The position numbers were made by a program, and so were the translations under genes. The notes under the pieces are model-generated. The model did no database searches and had not been told where the DNA came from. It saw nothing but the letters and a program-made list of their open reading frames with translations. Of a stretch of DNA of 64,000 nt, positions 44,669 to 53,903 are shown one piece after another (within the stretch, counting starts at the first letter, position 1; each line of letters starts with the position of its first letter). Origin of the DNA: Gammaproteobacteria bacterium (GTDB lineage Bacteria > Pseudomonadota > Gammaproteobacteria > Eutrophobiales > Eutrophobiaceae); assembly GCA_028279365.1 (NCBI GenBank), contig JANQNX010000013.1, positions 186,001-250,000 of the forward strand, written 5' to 3'.

Positions 44669-45910
44669 TTACTCCGGCTTCCTGAAGATGAGCGTGCCGT
44701 TAGTACCACCAAAACCAAAGGAATTAGACAATGCCACGTTAATCTTCATCTCTCGGGCTTGATGCGGTACATAATCCAGGTCACATTCAGGATCCGGATT
44801 ATCAAGATTAATGGTTGGTGGCGCGACCTGATCGCGTATCGCTAACACAGAGAATATTGCCTCGACACCGCCGGCAGCGCCCAGCAAATGACCAATCATT
44901 GATTTGGTCGAACTAACGGCAAGTGAACCAGCGTGTTCATTAAATACGGATTTTACTGCGACCGTTTCTGCAATATCGCCAGCTGGTGTCGAGGTACCGT
45001 GTGCATTAATGTAATCGACCTCAGCTTTATCAATGTTTCCATTACGGAGCGCGTTTTCCATACAGGCTGCAGCGCCCTCGCCACCCTCTGACGGTGCGGT
45101 CATATGATAGGCATCACCGCTCATGCCATAACCAGACAGTTCGGCATAGATATTGGCACCGCGTTTTTTTGCATGTTCGTATTCTTCCAGTACCATCACA
45201 CCAGCACCGTCGCTCAGTACAAAACCATCACGATCCAAATCCCAGGGACGGCTTGCACGTTCCGGTTCGTCATTACGGGTAGACAAGGCTCTGGCGGATG
45301 CAAAACCGGCCATACCAGTTTCTGACGATGCCATTTCCGCGCCGCCAGCAATCATGACGTCGGCATCACCATATTCAATTAGTCTGGCCGCATCACCGAT
45401 ATTATGCGTACCGGTAGTACAGGCGGTGACAATGGCAAAGTTCGGTCCTTTGAATCCGTAAATGATAGATAAATGGCCGGATATCATGTTGATGATGTTA
45501 CTAGGCACATAAAAAGGTGAAATCTTTCTCGGGCCACCGCGTGCAAATAATTTTGTACCTTTCTCAATGCCTGGTAGACCACCTATGCCTGAGCCAATGG
45601 CGACACCTATTCTCGCTGCATTTTCATCAGTGACTTCAATGCCGGAATCTTGCACTGCCTGTATGCCGGCAGTCAGACCATAGTGGATAAACGGGTCCAT
45701 TTTTTTCTGTTCTTTCTTTGGAATATAGTCTTCAAGCGGCAGGTCTTTAATTGAACCGCCAATCTTGACGCTAAATTCGGTGGTATCGAAATGCTCGATC
45801 AAGCCAATACCACTTGTACCAGCTAAAATGTTTGACCAGGTTTCAACAACGGTATTGCCCACTGGCGTCACCATACCTAAACCTGTTACTACTACACGAC
45901 GTTTGGTCAC
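44669..45910 (-). CDS. fabF: Beta-ketoacyl-ACP synthase II
   Basis: Condenses malonyl-ACP with long acyl-ACPs. The 413 aa product carries the Cys-His-His triad: Cys164 in [11 protein letters not shown], His in [13 protein letters not shown], and His in [12 protein letters not shown]. The glycine-rich C-terminal loop [13 protein letters not shown] is also present. Full family length. It follows acpP with an intrinsic terminator between them, so fabF expression depends on readthrough or its own promoter. Confidence 0.98.
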   Translation of the reverse strand: MTKRRVVVTGLGMVTPVGNTVVETWSNILAGTSGIGLIEHFDTTEFSVKIGGSIKDLPLEDYIPKKEQKKMDPFIHYGLTAGIQAVQDSGIEVTDENAARIGVAIGSGIGGLPGIEKGTKLFARGGPRKISPFYVPSNIINMISGHLSIIYGFKGPNFAIVTACTTGTHNIGDAARLIEYGDADVMIAGGAEMASSETGMAGFASARALSTRNDEPERASRPWDLDRDGFVLSDGAGVMVLEEYEHAKKRGANIYAELSGYGMSGDAYHMTAPSEGGEGAAACMENALRNGNIDKAEVDYINAHGTSTPAGDIAETVAVKSVFNEHAGSLAVSSTKSMIGHLLGAAGGVEAIFSVLAIRDQVAPPTINLDNPDPECDLDYVPHQAREMKINVALSNSFGFGGTNGTLIFRKPE

Positions 45911-45953
45911 TATTGCTTACCTTTAAAATCAGTCCGGGATTGAATCAATGTAA

Positions 45954-45988
45954 TAAAAAAAGCCGCGCCAAAAAGTTTTAGCGCGGCT
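45954..45988 (-). terminator. Intrinsic terminator (attenuator) between acpP and fabF
   Basis: The stem AGCCGCGC (45961-45968) with GCGCGGCT (45981-45988), read on the minus strand, is followed by TTTTTTTATT. The inner loop can add A-T pairs. It lies 22 nt after the acpP stop and would release most transcripts there, matching the need for far more acyl carrier protein than FabF. Confidence 0.85.
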
Positions 45989-46009
45989 TATGTGTCCGTT
46001 CAGTATTAC

Positions 46010-46246
46010 TTATTCAAGATGTGCGTTGATGTAGTCAACAGCTTGGTTAACTGTTGTAATATTTTCAGCTTCCTCGTCGGGAATTTCGGTCTTGAATTCT
46101 TCTTCCAATGCCATCACCAACTCGACAGTATCGAGGGAGTCAGCACCCAGGTCATCAACGAAAGATGCTTCGTTAGTTACCTCTTCTTCTTTAACACCTA
46201 ACTGCTCTACAACAATTTTCTTTACGCGTTCTTCAACACTACTCAT
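46010..46246 (-). CDS. acpP: Acyl carrier protein
   Basis: A 78 aa acidic helical carrier. Ser37 in [13 protein letters not shown] receives the 4'-phosphopantetheine. The rest matches the family closely ([20 protein letters not shown] start, [24 protein letters not shown]). The ribosome-binding site (GGGAGG) is strong but set 12 nt from the ATG. Flanked by a likely own promoter upstream and a terminator downstream, so it can be made in excess. Confidence 0.99.
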   Translation of the reverse strand: MSSVEERVKKIVVEQLGVKEEEVTNEASFVDDLGADSLDTVELVMALEEEFKTEIPDEEAENITTVNQAVDYINAHLE

Positions 46247-46333
46247 GGTTTATAAATCCTCCCTAGACGGCACATAGGCCAATTTTGCGTGTGCTAAGTT
46301 TAGTGAAATCAAATCTTCTTGCAACTTAGAATA

Positions 46334-46363
46334 TTTATAATTAACTAATATAAATATAATCAA
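46334..46363 (-). promoter_or_regulatory. Candidate promoter for acpP
   Basis: On the minus strand TTGATT (46358-46363) and TATAAA (46334-46339) are separated by 18 nt in a very AT-rich 152-bp gap between fabG and acpP. The site lies about 90 nt before the acpP start. The AT richness makes chance matches likely. Confidence 0.4.
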
Positions 46364-46398
46364 TAACTTAAGATCAATATATAATGTAAAATATAGGT

Positions 46399-47136
46399 CT
46401 AACTCATGTACATTCCGCCATTTACGCTGATGGTTTGACCTGTAATATAGGCTGCTTCATCAGAGGCCAAAAAACTGACCGTTGTTGCTATTTCTGAAGC
46501 TTGGCCAAGGCGTCCTAATACAATTTGTTTTAACAGGTTCGCTTTAATCTCATCAGATAATTCATCCGTCATGTCGGTCTCGATGAAGCCGGGTGCGACA
46601 GCATTGACGGTAATACCGCGCGTACCCACTTCTCGTGCTAATGATTTGGTAAAACCAATCACGCCAGCCTTGGTCGCTGCATAATTGGTTTGTCCGGGAT
46701 TACCGGATAGCCCGACTACGGAGGTAATATTGATAATTCTGCCATACCGCGCCTTCATCATATTACGCAAGCACAGTCGCGTGAGCTTAAATACACCAGA
46801 CAGGTTGGTTGTGATCACATCGTCCCACTCTTCATCTTTCATGCGCATCAACAGGTTATCCCGGGTGATGCCAGCATTATTGATTAAAATATCGACGTTA
46901 GGCGAGTCAGCTAGTTTGTCCGAAAATTCACTCATCGATTCCTGGGAAGATAAATTCAGTGGCAAACCGATACCGTTATCGGCATAAGATTCAGACAATT
47001 TTTCTGCCCCTGAATCCGAGGTGGCAGTGCCAATCACGTAGGCACCTTTCGCAACAAATAACTCAGCGATGGCTTTGCCAATGCCCCGGCTGGCGCCGGT
47101 TACCAATACTGTTTTATTTTCGAATTGATTTGTCAT
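46399..47136 (-). CDS. fabG: 3-oxoacyl-ACP reductase FabG
   Basis: NADPH-dependent reductase of the elongation cycle. The 245 aa short-chain dehydrogenase has cofactor loop VTGASRGIGKAIAE, the NNAG motif in DILINNAGITRDN, and the catalytic Ser (NITSVVGLSG) and Tyr/Lys (NYAATKAGVIGFTKS). The C-terminal end is AYITGQTISVNGGMYMS. The start is 5 nt downstream of the fabD stop. Confidence 0.98.
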   Translation of the reverse strand: MTNQFENKTVLVTGASRGIGKAIAELFVAKGAYVIGTATSDSGAEKLSESYADNGIGLPLNLSSQESMSEFSDKLADSPNVDILINNAGITRDNLLMRMKDEEWDDVITTNLSGVFKLTRLCLRNMMKARYGRIINITSVVGLSGNPGQTNYAATKAGVIGFTKSLAREVGTRGITVNAVAPGFIETDMTDELSDEIKANLLKQIVLGRLGQASEIATTVSFLASDEAAYITGQTISVNGGMYMS

Positions 47137-47141
47137 CAGCG

Positions 47142-48089
47142 CTAGTCTCTCTCCAGGGCTTTAGTTAATGATGCTTGATCATGTATGCAATGTAACTCGA
47201 GTGAGCGGTCTATACGCTTGTTTAACCCCGTCAATACTTTACCCGGGCCGCACTCAACGATAGTCGTGATCGCATTGTTTTGTATGCTTCTTATGACCTC
47301 TACCCAAAGCACAGGTTTATAGAGTTGTTCCAGTAAATACGGTTTAATTTCTGTTGCAGATGTTCTGGCGACTGCGTCTACGTTCTGAACGATGGGAATT
47401 TCAGCATCATTAAAGCTAACTTGATTTAATGATTCGGCAAACTTTTCTGCTGCCGGTTTCATCAGCATACAATGTGAAGGCACGCTGACGGGTAATAATA
47501 TTGCACGTTTTGCCCCTGCCGCTTTTGCTGCTTCAATAGCCTTGTCTATCGCTTCTCGATTACCGGCGATCACGACTTGTCCTGGGGAATTATAATTGGC
47601 TGCCGAGACAAGTTGTTCTCCCGAAATGTCATCACATAGGCTCACAATTTGTTCATCATCCAGACCAAGAATTGCCGCCATGGCACCTTCCCCGGCCTTA
47701 ACTGCCTGTTGCATACATCTGCCACGTTCAGCAACCAACGCGACTGCATCGCTAAATGTCATCACGCCAGCGTTAACCAATGCCGTGTATTCACCCAGAC
47801 TGTGTCCTGCCAATAACGCAGGTTTATTTAATGCTTTTTCAGACCAAATATTCCAGGTAGCAACACCTGCCACCAGTAATGCTGGCTGGGTGATTTCAGT
47901 ACTGTTAAGCTTTTCTTCAGGGCCATTACAGACAATATCCCATAAGTCATAATTCAATACCGAGGATGCTTCGTCACAACAGGCTTTTACCTGCGGATAG
48001 GATTCAGCCAGTTCATTCATCATGCCTATTGATTGTGAACCTTGCCCGGGGAAAACAGTGGCGTAAGCATTATTAGTCATATTAATCAT
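47142..48089 (-). CDS. fabD: Malonyl-CoA:ACP transacylase FabD
   Basis: Loads malonyl groups onto ACP. The 315 aa protein has the start VFPGQGSQSIGM, nucleophile Ser97 in GHSLGEYTAL, the Arg in VALVAERGRCMQQA that holds malonate, and the active-site His in PVSVPSHCMLM. The ATG directly abuts the fabH stop (TAG-ATG), so coupling is expected. An internal ATG three codons later is an alternative. Confidence 0.97.
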   Translation of the reverse strand: MINMTNNAYATVFPGQGSQSIGMMNELAESYPQVKACCDEASSVLNYDLWDIVCNGPEEKLNSTEITQPALLVAGVATWNIWSEKALNKPALLAGHSLGEYTALVNAGVMTFSDAVALVAERGRCMQQAVKAGEGAMAAILGLDDEQIVSLCDDISGEQLVSAANYNSPGQVVIAGNREAIDKAIEAAKAAGAKRAILLPVSVPSHCMLMKPAAEKFAESLNQVSFNDAEIPIVQNVDAVARTSATEIKPYLLEQLYKPVLWVEVIRSIQNNAITTIVECGPGKVLTGLNKRIDRSLELHCIHDQASLTKALERD

Positions 48090-49055
48090 CTAGAATTTAA
48101 GCAGTACAGAGCCCCAGGTAAATCCACCACCAAATGCTTCTAACAATAAGGTTTCGCCTCGCTTAATCCGGCCATCTCTGACAGCAACATCAAGCGCCAA
48201 CGGCACCGATGCTGCAGAGGTATTTCCATGTTGTGCAACAGTCATAACCACGCGTTCCATTGGCATATCGAGTTTCTTTGCCGTAGCAGAAATAATCCTG
48301 ATGTTAGCCTGGTGTGGTACCAGCCAGTCGATATCAGATTTTTCCATTGAATTGGCGGCCAGTGTTTCGTCGACTATTCTGCCCAGGGTGTTTACCGCAA
48401 TCTTGAATACTTCATTACCCTGCATTTGTAGCATTGCTTCGCCCGATTGTAATAATGCCGGGTTGGAAGAGATGCCTGCCGGTACATTTAACAAAGCCTG
48501 ATAATCTCCATCGGCATGGATGTGTGATGATAAGATGCCAGGCGTCTCACTGGCTTTAATAATTACGGCACCTGCTCCATCACCAAATAAAACGCATGTC
48601 GCGCGATCATTCCAATCCAGTAATCGGGTCATCGTTTCTGCACCAACTACCAACACACATTTTGCCGCTCCGGTTCGAATATATTGATCGACGATACTCA
48701 TCGCATAGATAAAGCCGGTGCACACGGCTTGTACATCAAATGCCGGGCAATTATGTATATCCAGGCGCTGCTGCAATAGACAGGCGGTGCTCGGGAAAAT
48801 CAAATCGGGCGTGGTTGTCGCCACCACAATCATATCGATATCGGAGTGATTGATACTTGCAGCTTCGATAGCGGCTAGCGCTGCCTTTTCAGCCAGGTCG
48901 CAAGTCGTCTCATCATCGGCTGCAATATGTCTTTTCTCTATGCCAGTACGAGATCGAATCCATTCATCGCTAGTGTCGACCTTTTTTTCGAGGTCTGCAT
49001 TTGAAAGGATGCCTTCGGGAAGATAAGAGCCAGTACCTGATATGATCGAATACAT
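48090..49055 (-). CDS. fabH: Beta-ketoacyl-ACP synthase III
   Basis: Starts fatty-acid synthesis by condensing an acyl-CoA with malonyl-ACP. The 321 aa product has the Cys-His-Asn triad: Cys112 in [11 protein letters not shown], His in [10 protein letters not shown], and Asn in [14 protein letters not shown]. The glycine-rich end is [16 protein letters not shown]. It lies 7 nt after plsX and abuts fabD, the classic plsX-fabH-fabD-fabG order. Confidence 0.98.
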   Translation of the reverse strand: MYSIISGTGSYLPEGILSNADLEKKVDTSDEWIRSRTGIEKRHIAADDETTCDLAEKAALAAIEAASINHSDIDMIVVATTTPDLIFPSTACLLQQRLDIHNCPAFDVQAVCTGFIYAMSIVDQYIRTGAAKCVLVVGAETMTRLLDWNDRATCVLFGDGAGAVIIKASETPGILSSHIHADGDYQALLNVPAGISSNPALLQSGEAMLQMQGNEVFKIAVNTLGRIVDETLAANSMEKSDIDWLVPHQANIRIISATAKKLDMPMERVVMTVAQHGNTSAASVPLALDVAVRDGRIKRGETLLLEAFGGGFTWGSVLLKF

Positions 49056-49062
49056 TATTTAA

Positions 49063-50076
49063 TCAATTCTCAAGTTGAAGCAGGTCAAGATTAGCGCTAA
49101 TTCTGTCCGGCACATTTTTTTCGACTTCTATCATGGCTTCTTTTATGGCCGTAGCAAACGATACGCGGTCAGCACTGCCATGCGATTTAATGACGATGCC
49201 ACGTAAGCCCAGCAAAGACGCACCGTTATATTGTTTGGGATCCAGTTTATGTTTCAATGACTTTAATATTGGCAGCGCAATCGCGCCAGCTAATTTACCG
49301 TAAAGACTGGTAGTAAATAAATCTCGCAGGGTATGTTGAATAAACTCCGCTAAACCTTCACTGGTTTTCAATGCAATGTTGCCGACAAAGCCATCACAGA
49401 CGATAACATCGACGTCACCAGAATAAAGGTCGTTACCTTCAACAAAGCCGATGTAATTGAGATTACTTTCAGCTAGTAATACAGATGCTTGTTTAACTCG
49501 ATCATTGCCTTTTATCTCTTCTTCACCAACGTTGAGTAACGCCACAGTAGGATTATCCTTATTCTCAACCGCGCTGGTGAGCTGCGATCCCATGATGGCA
49601 AACTGAAGCAACTGTTCTGAACTGGAGTCAACATTCGCACCGAGATCAAGCACATGAGTATGTCCATTCTTTCCCGGTAAGGTTGTGCAGATTGCAGGTC
49701 GATCCATGTTTGGCAACATTTTTAATACGAATCTGGCAGTTGCCATTAATGCACCGGTATTGCCTGCACTGACACAGGCATGTGCATGCCCTTCCCGAAC
49801 CTGCTCAATGGCAATTCGCATGGAGGAATTCTTTTTGTTTCTCAGCGCCTGTGAAGGAGGTTCATGCATCTCAACGACTTCATCAGCGTGTACCACCTGA
49901 ATACGTTCGTTATCCGAGGCATTATGCTTAGCCAGTTCTTCCTGAATCGCCTCTTCTTTACCAACAAGAAGTAATTCAAGCTCACTGTAAGCGCTGAGTG
50001 AAGCAATGGCAGCAGGAACGATCTCGGATGGCCCATAGTCACCGCCCATTGCATCAAGTGCTATGTTAACAGTCAT
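49063..50076 (-). CDS. plsX: Phosphate acyltransferase PlsX
   Basis: Converts acyl-ACP to acyl-phosphate, feeding PlsY in phospholipid synthesis. The 337 aa protein begins with the characteristic IALDAMGGDYGPSEIVPAA. It also shows SSMRIAIEQVREGHAHACVSAGNTGALMA (a long conserved stretch) and GFVEGNDLYSGDVDVIVCDGFVGN near residue 210. The C-terminal KSHGSADRVSFATAIKEA is typical. It lies 58 nt after rpmF, together forming the rpmF-plsX-fabH unit. Confidence 0.97.
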   Translation of the reverse strand: MTVNIALDAMGGDYGPSEIVPAAIASLSAYSELELLLVGKEEAIQEELAKHNASDNERIQVVHADEVVEMHEPPSQALRNKKNSSMRIAIEQVREGHAHACVSAGNTGALMATARFVLKMLPNMDRPAICTTLPGKNGHTHVLDLGANVDSSSEQLLQFAIMGSQLTSAVENKDNPTVALLNVGEEEIKGNDRVKQASVLLAESNLNYIGFVEGNDLYSGDVDVIVCDGFVGNIALKTSEGLAEFIQHTLRDLFTTSLYGKLAGAIALPILKSLKHKLDPKQYNGASLLGLRGIVIKSHGSADRVSFATAIKEAMIEVEKNVPDRISANLDLLQLEN

Positions 50077-50134
50077 AGAGTTTGCCAGAGGATAGTGTTA
50101 CTGGCAGAGGATCACAGAGTGTAATGAAATCGAA

Positions 50135-50320
50135 TTATTCTGAATCTTCTTTATCGTGAAGTACTTTGCGGCCTCGGTAATAGCCATCGGCACTAATGTT
50201 ATGACGCAAATGAATCTCACCAGATTCCGGCTCAACCGATAATGCTGCAGATGATAAAGCATCATGTGAACGTCGCATATCGCGTTTTGATCTAGACTTT
50301 TTAGTTTTTTGAACAGCCAT
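50135..50320 (-). CDS. rpmF: 50S ribosomal protein L32
   Basis: The 61 aa product begins [20 protein letters not shown], the L32 signature, and continues with the short beta segment [20 protein letters not shown]. No cysteine pairs are present, so it is the zinc-independent form common in gammaproteobacteria. It lies between yceD and plsX, the conserved place. Confidence 0.97.
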   Translation of the reverse strand: MAVQKTKKSRSKRDMRRSHDALSSAALSVEPESGEIHLRHNISADGYYRGRKVLHDKEDSE

Positions 50321-50348
50321 GATTATTTATCTCCTAGCATTTCACCAA

Positions 50349-50852
50349 TTAGTTTTTCTTTAATGACTCTAATACTGCAAACGGGTTAGGCCGTCCGTCT
50401 GCGTTAATACGTTCTATCTTTTCTGTCCCAATGCATTCATTTTCCGCATGTAGCGGTGCGAGCGGCATTGCTAACAACAATTCATCTTCAATCAGATCCA
50501 GTAGTGTGATTTCCTGTTCATCCAGCACTAGTGGTTCATACTTTATCGGCAACTCACTGACTTCAGACTGCTGATTCACTAGTGCAATCAGCGAATGTCT
50601 TTTAATACCCACTTCTGTCGGTTCAAGACATCTCTGGCATCGCATTAATAGCCGTGTTTCAATTTCGACATCTATAATGCAGTGCATCGCCTCATCAATG
50701 CTAAACGAGAGACTGAAGTGCAATTCGCCTTTATTTGTTAACAGACTTTCCTTGACACGTGGCATTATGTCCAGATTAACTGTGCCGCTGAGATGCTCGC
50801 CGGCATTAGCCAAACGCAATGGATCCAGTAATTGCGACGAGTCTGGTGACAT
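50349..50852 (-). CDS. yceD: YceD family protein (DUF177, 23S rRNA accumulation protein)
   Basis: A 167 aa member of the DUF177 family, which in E. coli and plants is needed for normal 23S rRNA levels and is nearly always next to rpmF. Visible features: start LLDPLRLANAGEHLSG, the CxxC pair in RCQRCLEPTEV, the acidic segment ITLLDLIEDELLLAMPLAPLH, and the C-terminal PNPFAVLESLKK. The start codon lies only about 4 nt after the expected transcription start of a very good promoter, and no ribosome-binding site is seen, suggesting nearly leaderless translation. Confidence 0.93.
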   Translation of the reverse strand: MSPDSSQLLDPLRLANAGEHLSGTVNLDIMPRVKESLLTNKGELHFSLSFSIDEAMHCIIDVEIETRLLMRCQRCLEPTEVGIKRHSLIALVNQQSEVSELPIKYEPLVLDEQEITLLDLIEDELLLAMPLAPLHAENECIGTEKIERINADGRPNPFAVLESLKKN

Positions 50853-50862
50853 CAGGCGGCGA

Positions 50863-50913
50863 ATTTTATCGGCACTCCCTCATAGTGTCAAAATATTATG
50901 CCTATGGGAGTGC
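50863..50913 (-). promoter_or_regulatory. Strong promoter of the yceD-rpmF-plsX-fab unit overlapping an inverted repeat
   Basis: On the minus strand TTGACA (50886-50891), a 17-nt spacer and TAAAAT (50863-50868) form a near-consensus sigma-70 promoter. An inverted repeat, GCACTCCC..ATAG (50872-50885) and CTATGGGAGTGC (50902-50913) with a 1-2 nt bulge, overlaps the spacer and the -35 box. It could serve as an operator for a regulator of fatty-acid genes. The region is also the upstream side of the divergent maf gene. Confidence 0.65.
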
Positions 50914-50948
50914 TAAATTATTGAGTTATCAATAAAAATACTTGTTTT

Positions 50949-51554
50949 TTGGCTAAATTACCCATTTTGGAGAGAAAAATTAACATTATCCTGGCATCGA
51001 CTTCGGTTTTTAGAAAAAGCCTGCTTGAGAGACTCAATATAGCGTTTGAAATACTTCAACCTAATACAGAAGAGTCACGCGTTTCTGGGGAATCGATAAA
51101 GGCCATGGCCACCAGGCTTGCTGAAGAAAAAGCGAAAAGTGTTGCTGCTTCGGTTGAGGACAGCATTATTATTGGCTCTGATCAGACGGTGGATTGTGAC
51201 GGAAGACTGCTGGGCAAGCCGGGCGACTTTGAACGAGCGAAACAACAACTCACTGACATGAGTGGTAAAACGGTAATGTTTCATACCGGTCTTTGCGTAT
51301 TTAATTCCTCATCACAAAAAAAGCACATAGCCTGTGTCGACAGCGCTGTGACGTTCAGACAGCTTCAAGAGGAAGAGATTGTCCGCTACCTGCGAACAGA
51401 AACGCCCTACCAATGTGCCGGGAGTTTCAAGTCAGAAGAGTCAGGCATTGCGCTGTTAGAGCAAATTCAGACCGATGATCCGACCGGACTGATAGGTTTA
51501 CCTTTGATAGCGTGCAGCAAATTCTTGCGTCAAGAAGGGATAGCATTACCCTGA
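50949..51554 (+). CDS. Maf-like nucleotide pyrophosphatase (YceF type, m7GTP pyrophosphatase)
   Basis: A house-cleaning NTP pyrophosphatase of the Maf family, YceF subgroup. Motifs: ILASTSVFRKSLLERL near the N-terminus, EEKAKSVA, IIGSDQTVDCDG with the catalytic Asp, CAGSFKSEESGIALLE, and LIGLPLIACSKFLRQEG at the end. The first start-like codon is TTG at 50949, giving 201 aa. The family consensus begins only a few residues before ILAST. A ribosome-binding sequence (GGAG at 50969-50972) lies downstream of both TTG candidates (50949 and 50967), so the real start may be the ATT at 50979. It is divergent from yceD, as in E. coli. Confidence 0.92.
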   Translation: MAKLPILERKINIILASTSVFRKSLLERLNIAFEILQPNTEESRVSGESIKAMATRLAEEKAKSVAASVEDSIIIGSDQTVDCDGRLLGKPGDFERAKQQLTDMSGKTVMFHTGLCVFNSSSQKKHIACVDSAVTFRQLQEEEIVRYLRTETPYQCAGSFKSEESGIALLEQIQTDDPTGLIGLPLIACSKFLRQEGIALP

Positions 51555-51566
51555 TACACCCGCTAA

Positions 51567-52508
51567 TTAACGTAAGGCAGGTGTACCGCTGATAGCATTT
51601 AACAGACTTGCACCCAGTTGCTCGGCAAATTGATCCAGATAAGATTCGCGTTTGGTGAAATCAACAATATCTTCCGCGCCAATAATATCTCGCGCAACTT
51701 GACTGGTACTGGCCAAGGCATCAACCAGGCCCAACTCGATGGATTCTTCGCCGGTCCAAATCAAACCGGAAAAAAGTTTTTCATCATTGGAAAGCCTGTC
51801 ACCGCGACCTTCCTTAACCACATCAATAAACTGCTGATGTACTTCACCCAATACTTCTTCAATGTGCTGTTTTTCGTCCATCTTCAATGGCTGAAACGGA
51901 TCGAGAAAACCCTTGTTTTCTCCAGCATGTAACAGTCGTCTCTCGACACCCAGTTTTTCAAGCGTACCGACAAAACCAAAACCAGACATGACCACGCCAA
52001 TCGAACCCACAATACTGGCTTTATTGGCATAAATTGAATCTGCAGCAGAAGCGATGTAGTAACCACCGGATGCACAGATATCACTAATTACGGCGTAAAG
52101 CGGTATCTCCGGATATAAGCCACGTAGTCGTCTGATTTCATCATAGATGTAACCGGCCTGTACCGGGCTGCCACCGGGGCTGTTAATACGTATTACGATG
52201 CCTTTGGTGTTTTCGTCTTCAAACGCATTTCTTAATGCGCCCACTACGAAATCTGCCCTGGCTTCGGTCTCTGAAGAGATAACGCCATTGATATCAATGA
52301 CAGCAGTATGTTCACCTTGAGAAAAGCTCGACATACTGGACTGGCCGCTGAAATAGATCAGCAGGAATGACAGGAGATAAAGGGCAAACAACATCTTAAA
52401 AAAGATACCCCAACGCCTGCTTCGACGTTGCTCCTGCAGGATTTCTTTGGCCAATTGATTGACCAGAGATTGCTCAAAGTTACTATCCTTTTGTGAATTT
52501 TCCGACAT
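51567..52508 (-). CDS. sppA: Signal peptide peptidase SppA (S49 family, short form)
   Basis: A membrane-bound protease that degrades cleaved signal peptides. From the ATG at 52508 (MSENSQKD) the product is 313 aa; an in-frame start at 52562 would add 18 residues without similarity. A membrane helix lies at about residues 36-55 (FFKMLFALYLLSFLLIYF). The S49 core has RINSPGGSPVQAGYIYDEI, catalytic Ser in DICASGGYYIASAA, and the general-base Lys in ANKASIVGSIGV. It is the short single-domain form seen next to rluC in pseudomonads. It lies downstream of maf on the other strand. Confidence 0.93.
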   Translation of the reverse strand: MSENSQKDSNFEQSLVNQLAKEILQEQRRSRRWGIFFKMLFALYLLSFLLIYFSGQSSMSSFSQGEHTAVIDINGVISSETEARADFVVGALRNAFEDENTKGIVIRINSPGGSPVQAGYIYDEIRRLRGLYPEIPLYAVISDICASGGYYIASAADSIYANKASIVGSIGVVMSGFGFVGTLEKLGVERRLLHAGENKGFLDPFQPLKMDEKQHIEEVLGEVHQQFIDVVKEGRGDRLSNDEKLFSGLIWTGEESIELGLVDALASTSQVARDIIGAEDIVDFTKRESYLDQFAEQLGASLLNAISGTPALR

Positions 52509-52600
52509 AACTAAACCACGATGTAAAACAATAATTGGAAAGTATGACACATTGCCTGTCACTGCATAAGACTAAATTTATCGTTTGCAGTTCGTTTATT

Positions 52601-53533
52601 TCAACTTAATTTCGACAACACTAACTCCAGTTGTTGATCCAGCGGTGCGTTGACGTGTTGTATATTGCCTGTTGCAGGAGAAACAAAATTGAGCTGGCTA
52701 GCGTGTAAAAACAAGCGCCGCAAGCCCAGTTTGCGAAAGGCCTGGTTAGAAGCTTTATCACCGTATTTATTATCGCCTAATATCGGGTGTCCAAGATATG
52801 CACTATGAACACGGATTTGATGCGTTCTTCCTGTCAGTAATTCAACCTCCATTAAGCTTGAGTGTTCAAACTTTTTTTGTAGATGGAATACCGTGACTGC
52901 CTTTTTACCCGAGTTGTTAATACTGACGCGTTGGTTGTCAGTATTCGTTTGTTCTTTACTCAGTGGTTTATCAACTCGGGTGGTTTTTTTATCAATTCTC
53001 CCTGCCAGCAGAGTAAGGTAGGTTTTTTTTATCTCATCATGCTGTATTGCATGATGCAAATGTCTCAGGCTTTTCCTGTCTTTTGCCAACATGAGGCAGC
53101 CCGACGTATCCTTGTCAAGTCGATGGACCAGCTCCAGTTTTTTATATTCATCACTCGCTTGTCTGAATATTTCAATGACTCCGGTTGGTTGATTAGAACC
53201 GCTATGTACCGATAATCCAGCAGGCTTGTTAATAATTAGCATCGACGAATCTTCATAAACAATCGCTTCCAAAATACGTCGTTTCTTGTCATCGGTGATA
53301 ATTGGTTGCGACCGCTCCTCGAGGTAAATCGGCGGAATCCGCACGCTATCGCCTTCCAACAGCTTATAGGTTTGTTTGACTCGTCCCTTGTTCACCCGTA
53401 CCTCGCCTTTTCGTATCATTTGATAAACGCGTGATTTTGGAACGCGGCCAAGCTGGCGCATCAGAAAATTATCGATTCGCTGTCCTTCTACGTCTGACGT
53501 TATAAGCAACTGTTTTGCTTGATTTTTTTTCAT
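52601..53533 (-). CDS. rluC: 23S rRNA pseudouridine synthase RluC
   Basis: Modifies U955, U2504 and U2580 of 23S rRNA in E. coli. The 310 aa protein has an N-terminal S4 RNA-binding domain (about 18-75, RIDNFLMRQL, KSRVYQMIRKGEVRVN) and the catalytic motif HRLDKDTSG with Asp140. LLTGRTHQIRVH and GDNKYGDK follow. It is divergent from rne across a 370-bp region, as in E. coli. Confidence 0.96.
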   Translation of the reverse strand: MKKNQAKQLLITSDVEGQRIDNFLMRQLGRVPKSRVYQMIRKGEVRVNKGRVKQTYKLLEGDSVRIPPIYLEERSQPIITDDKKRRILEAIVYEDSSMLIINKPAGLSVHSGSNQPTGVIEIFRQASDEYKKLELVHRLDKDTSGCLMLAKDRKSLRHLHHAIQHDEIKKTYLTLLAGRIDKKTTRVDKPLSKEQTNTDNQRVSINNSGKKAVTVFHLQKKFEHSSLMEVELLTGRTHQIRVHSAYLGHPILGDNKYGDKASNQAFRKLGLRRLFLHASQLNFVSPATGNIQHVNAPLDQQLELVLSKLS

Positions 53534-53563
53534 TCTAATTTTTTAATTTTTTTATTCATTTTA

Positions 53564-53903
53564 TTGCTGCAACCGCATAACATTGTTATATTAGCGACCC
53601 TGAATTCTGAATAGAATGGTCGTTTTAAAACCAGCCTCATTTTGACTGGCAATAATTAAGATCACTAGAAAAATACTATTCGACTTTTCTTATTGGTAAT
53701 TGCCAATAGTTCAGGATTACAGAATTCTAGAGACGTGATAAAAACTGGCGGTGTGCTGACTAGACGAAGTGGTAGCAGACACCGGGTTATGATTTAGCTC
53801 TAACCTGACCAATGAGCAAAAAATTAAGTCTACGCTCCTGACAGATTGCTCGAAACAAGTCGAGGCAACATCGGTTGAGCGGGACAGTTAAGGAATAATT
53901 ACA
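53564..53903 (+). promoter_or_regulatory. rne promoter and long structured 5' leader
   Basis: TTGCTG (53564-53569), 17 nt, TATATT (53587-53592) predicts a start near 53599 and a leader of about 305 nt before the rne ATG. The leader contains a hairpin TATTGG (loop TAATTG) CCAATA near 53690. A larger stem follows, GGTGT..GCT facing AGC..ACACC near 53745-53785. In E. coli the rne leader is 361 nt and its hairpins let RNase E cleave its own mRNA. The same logic probably applies here, although the sequences are not obviously alike. No gene is seen in this 370-bp gap. Confidence 0.6.
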
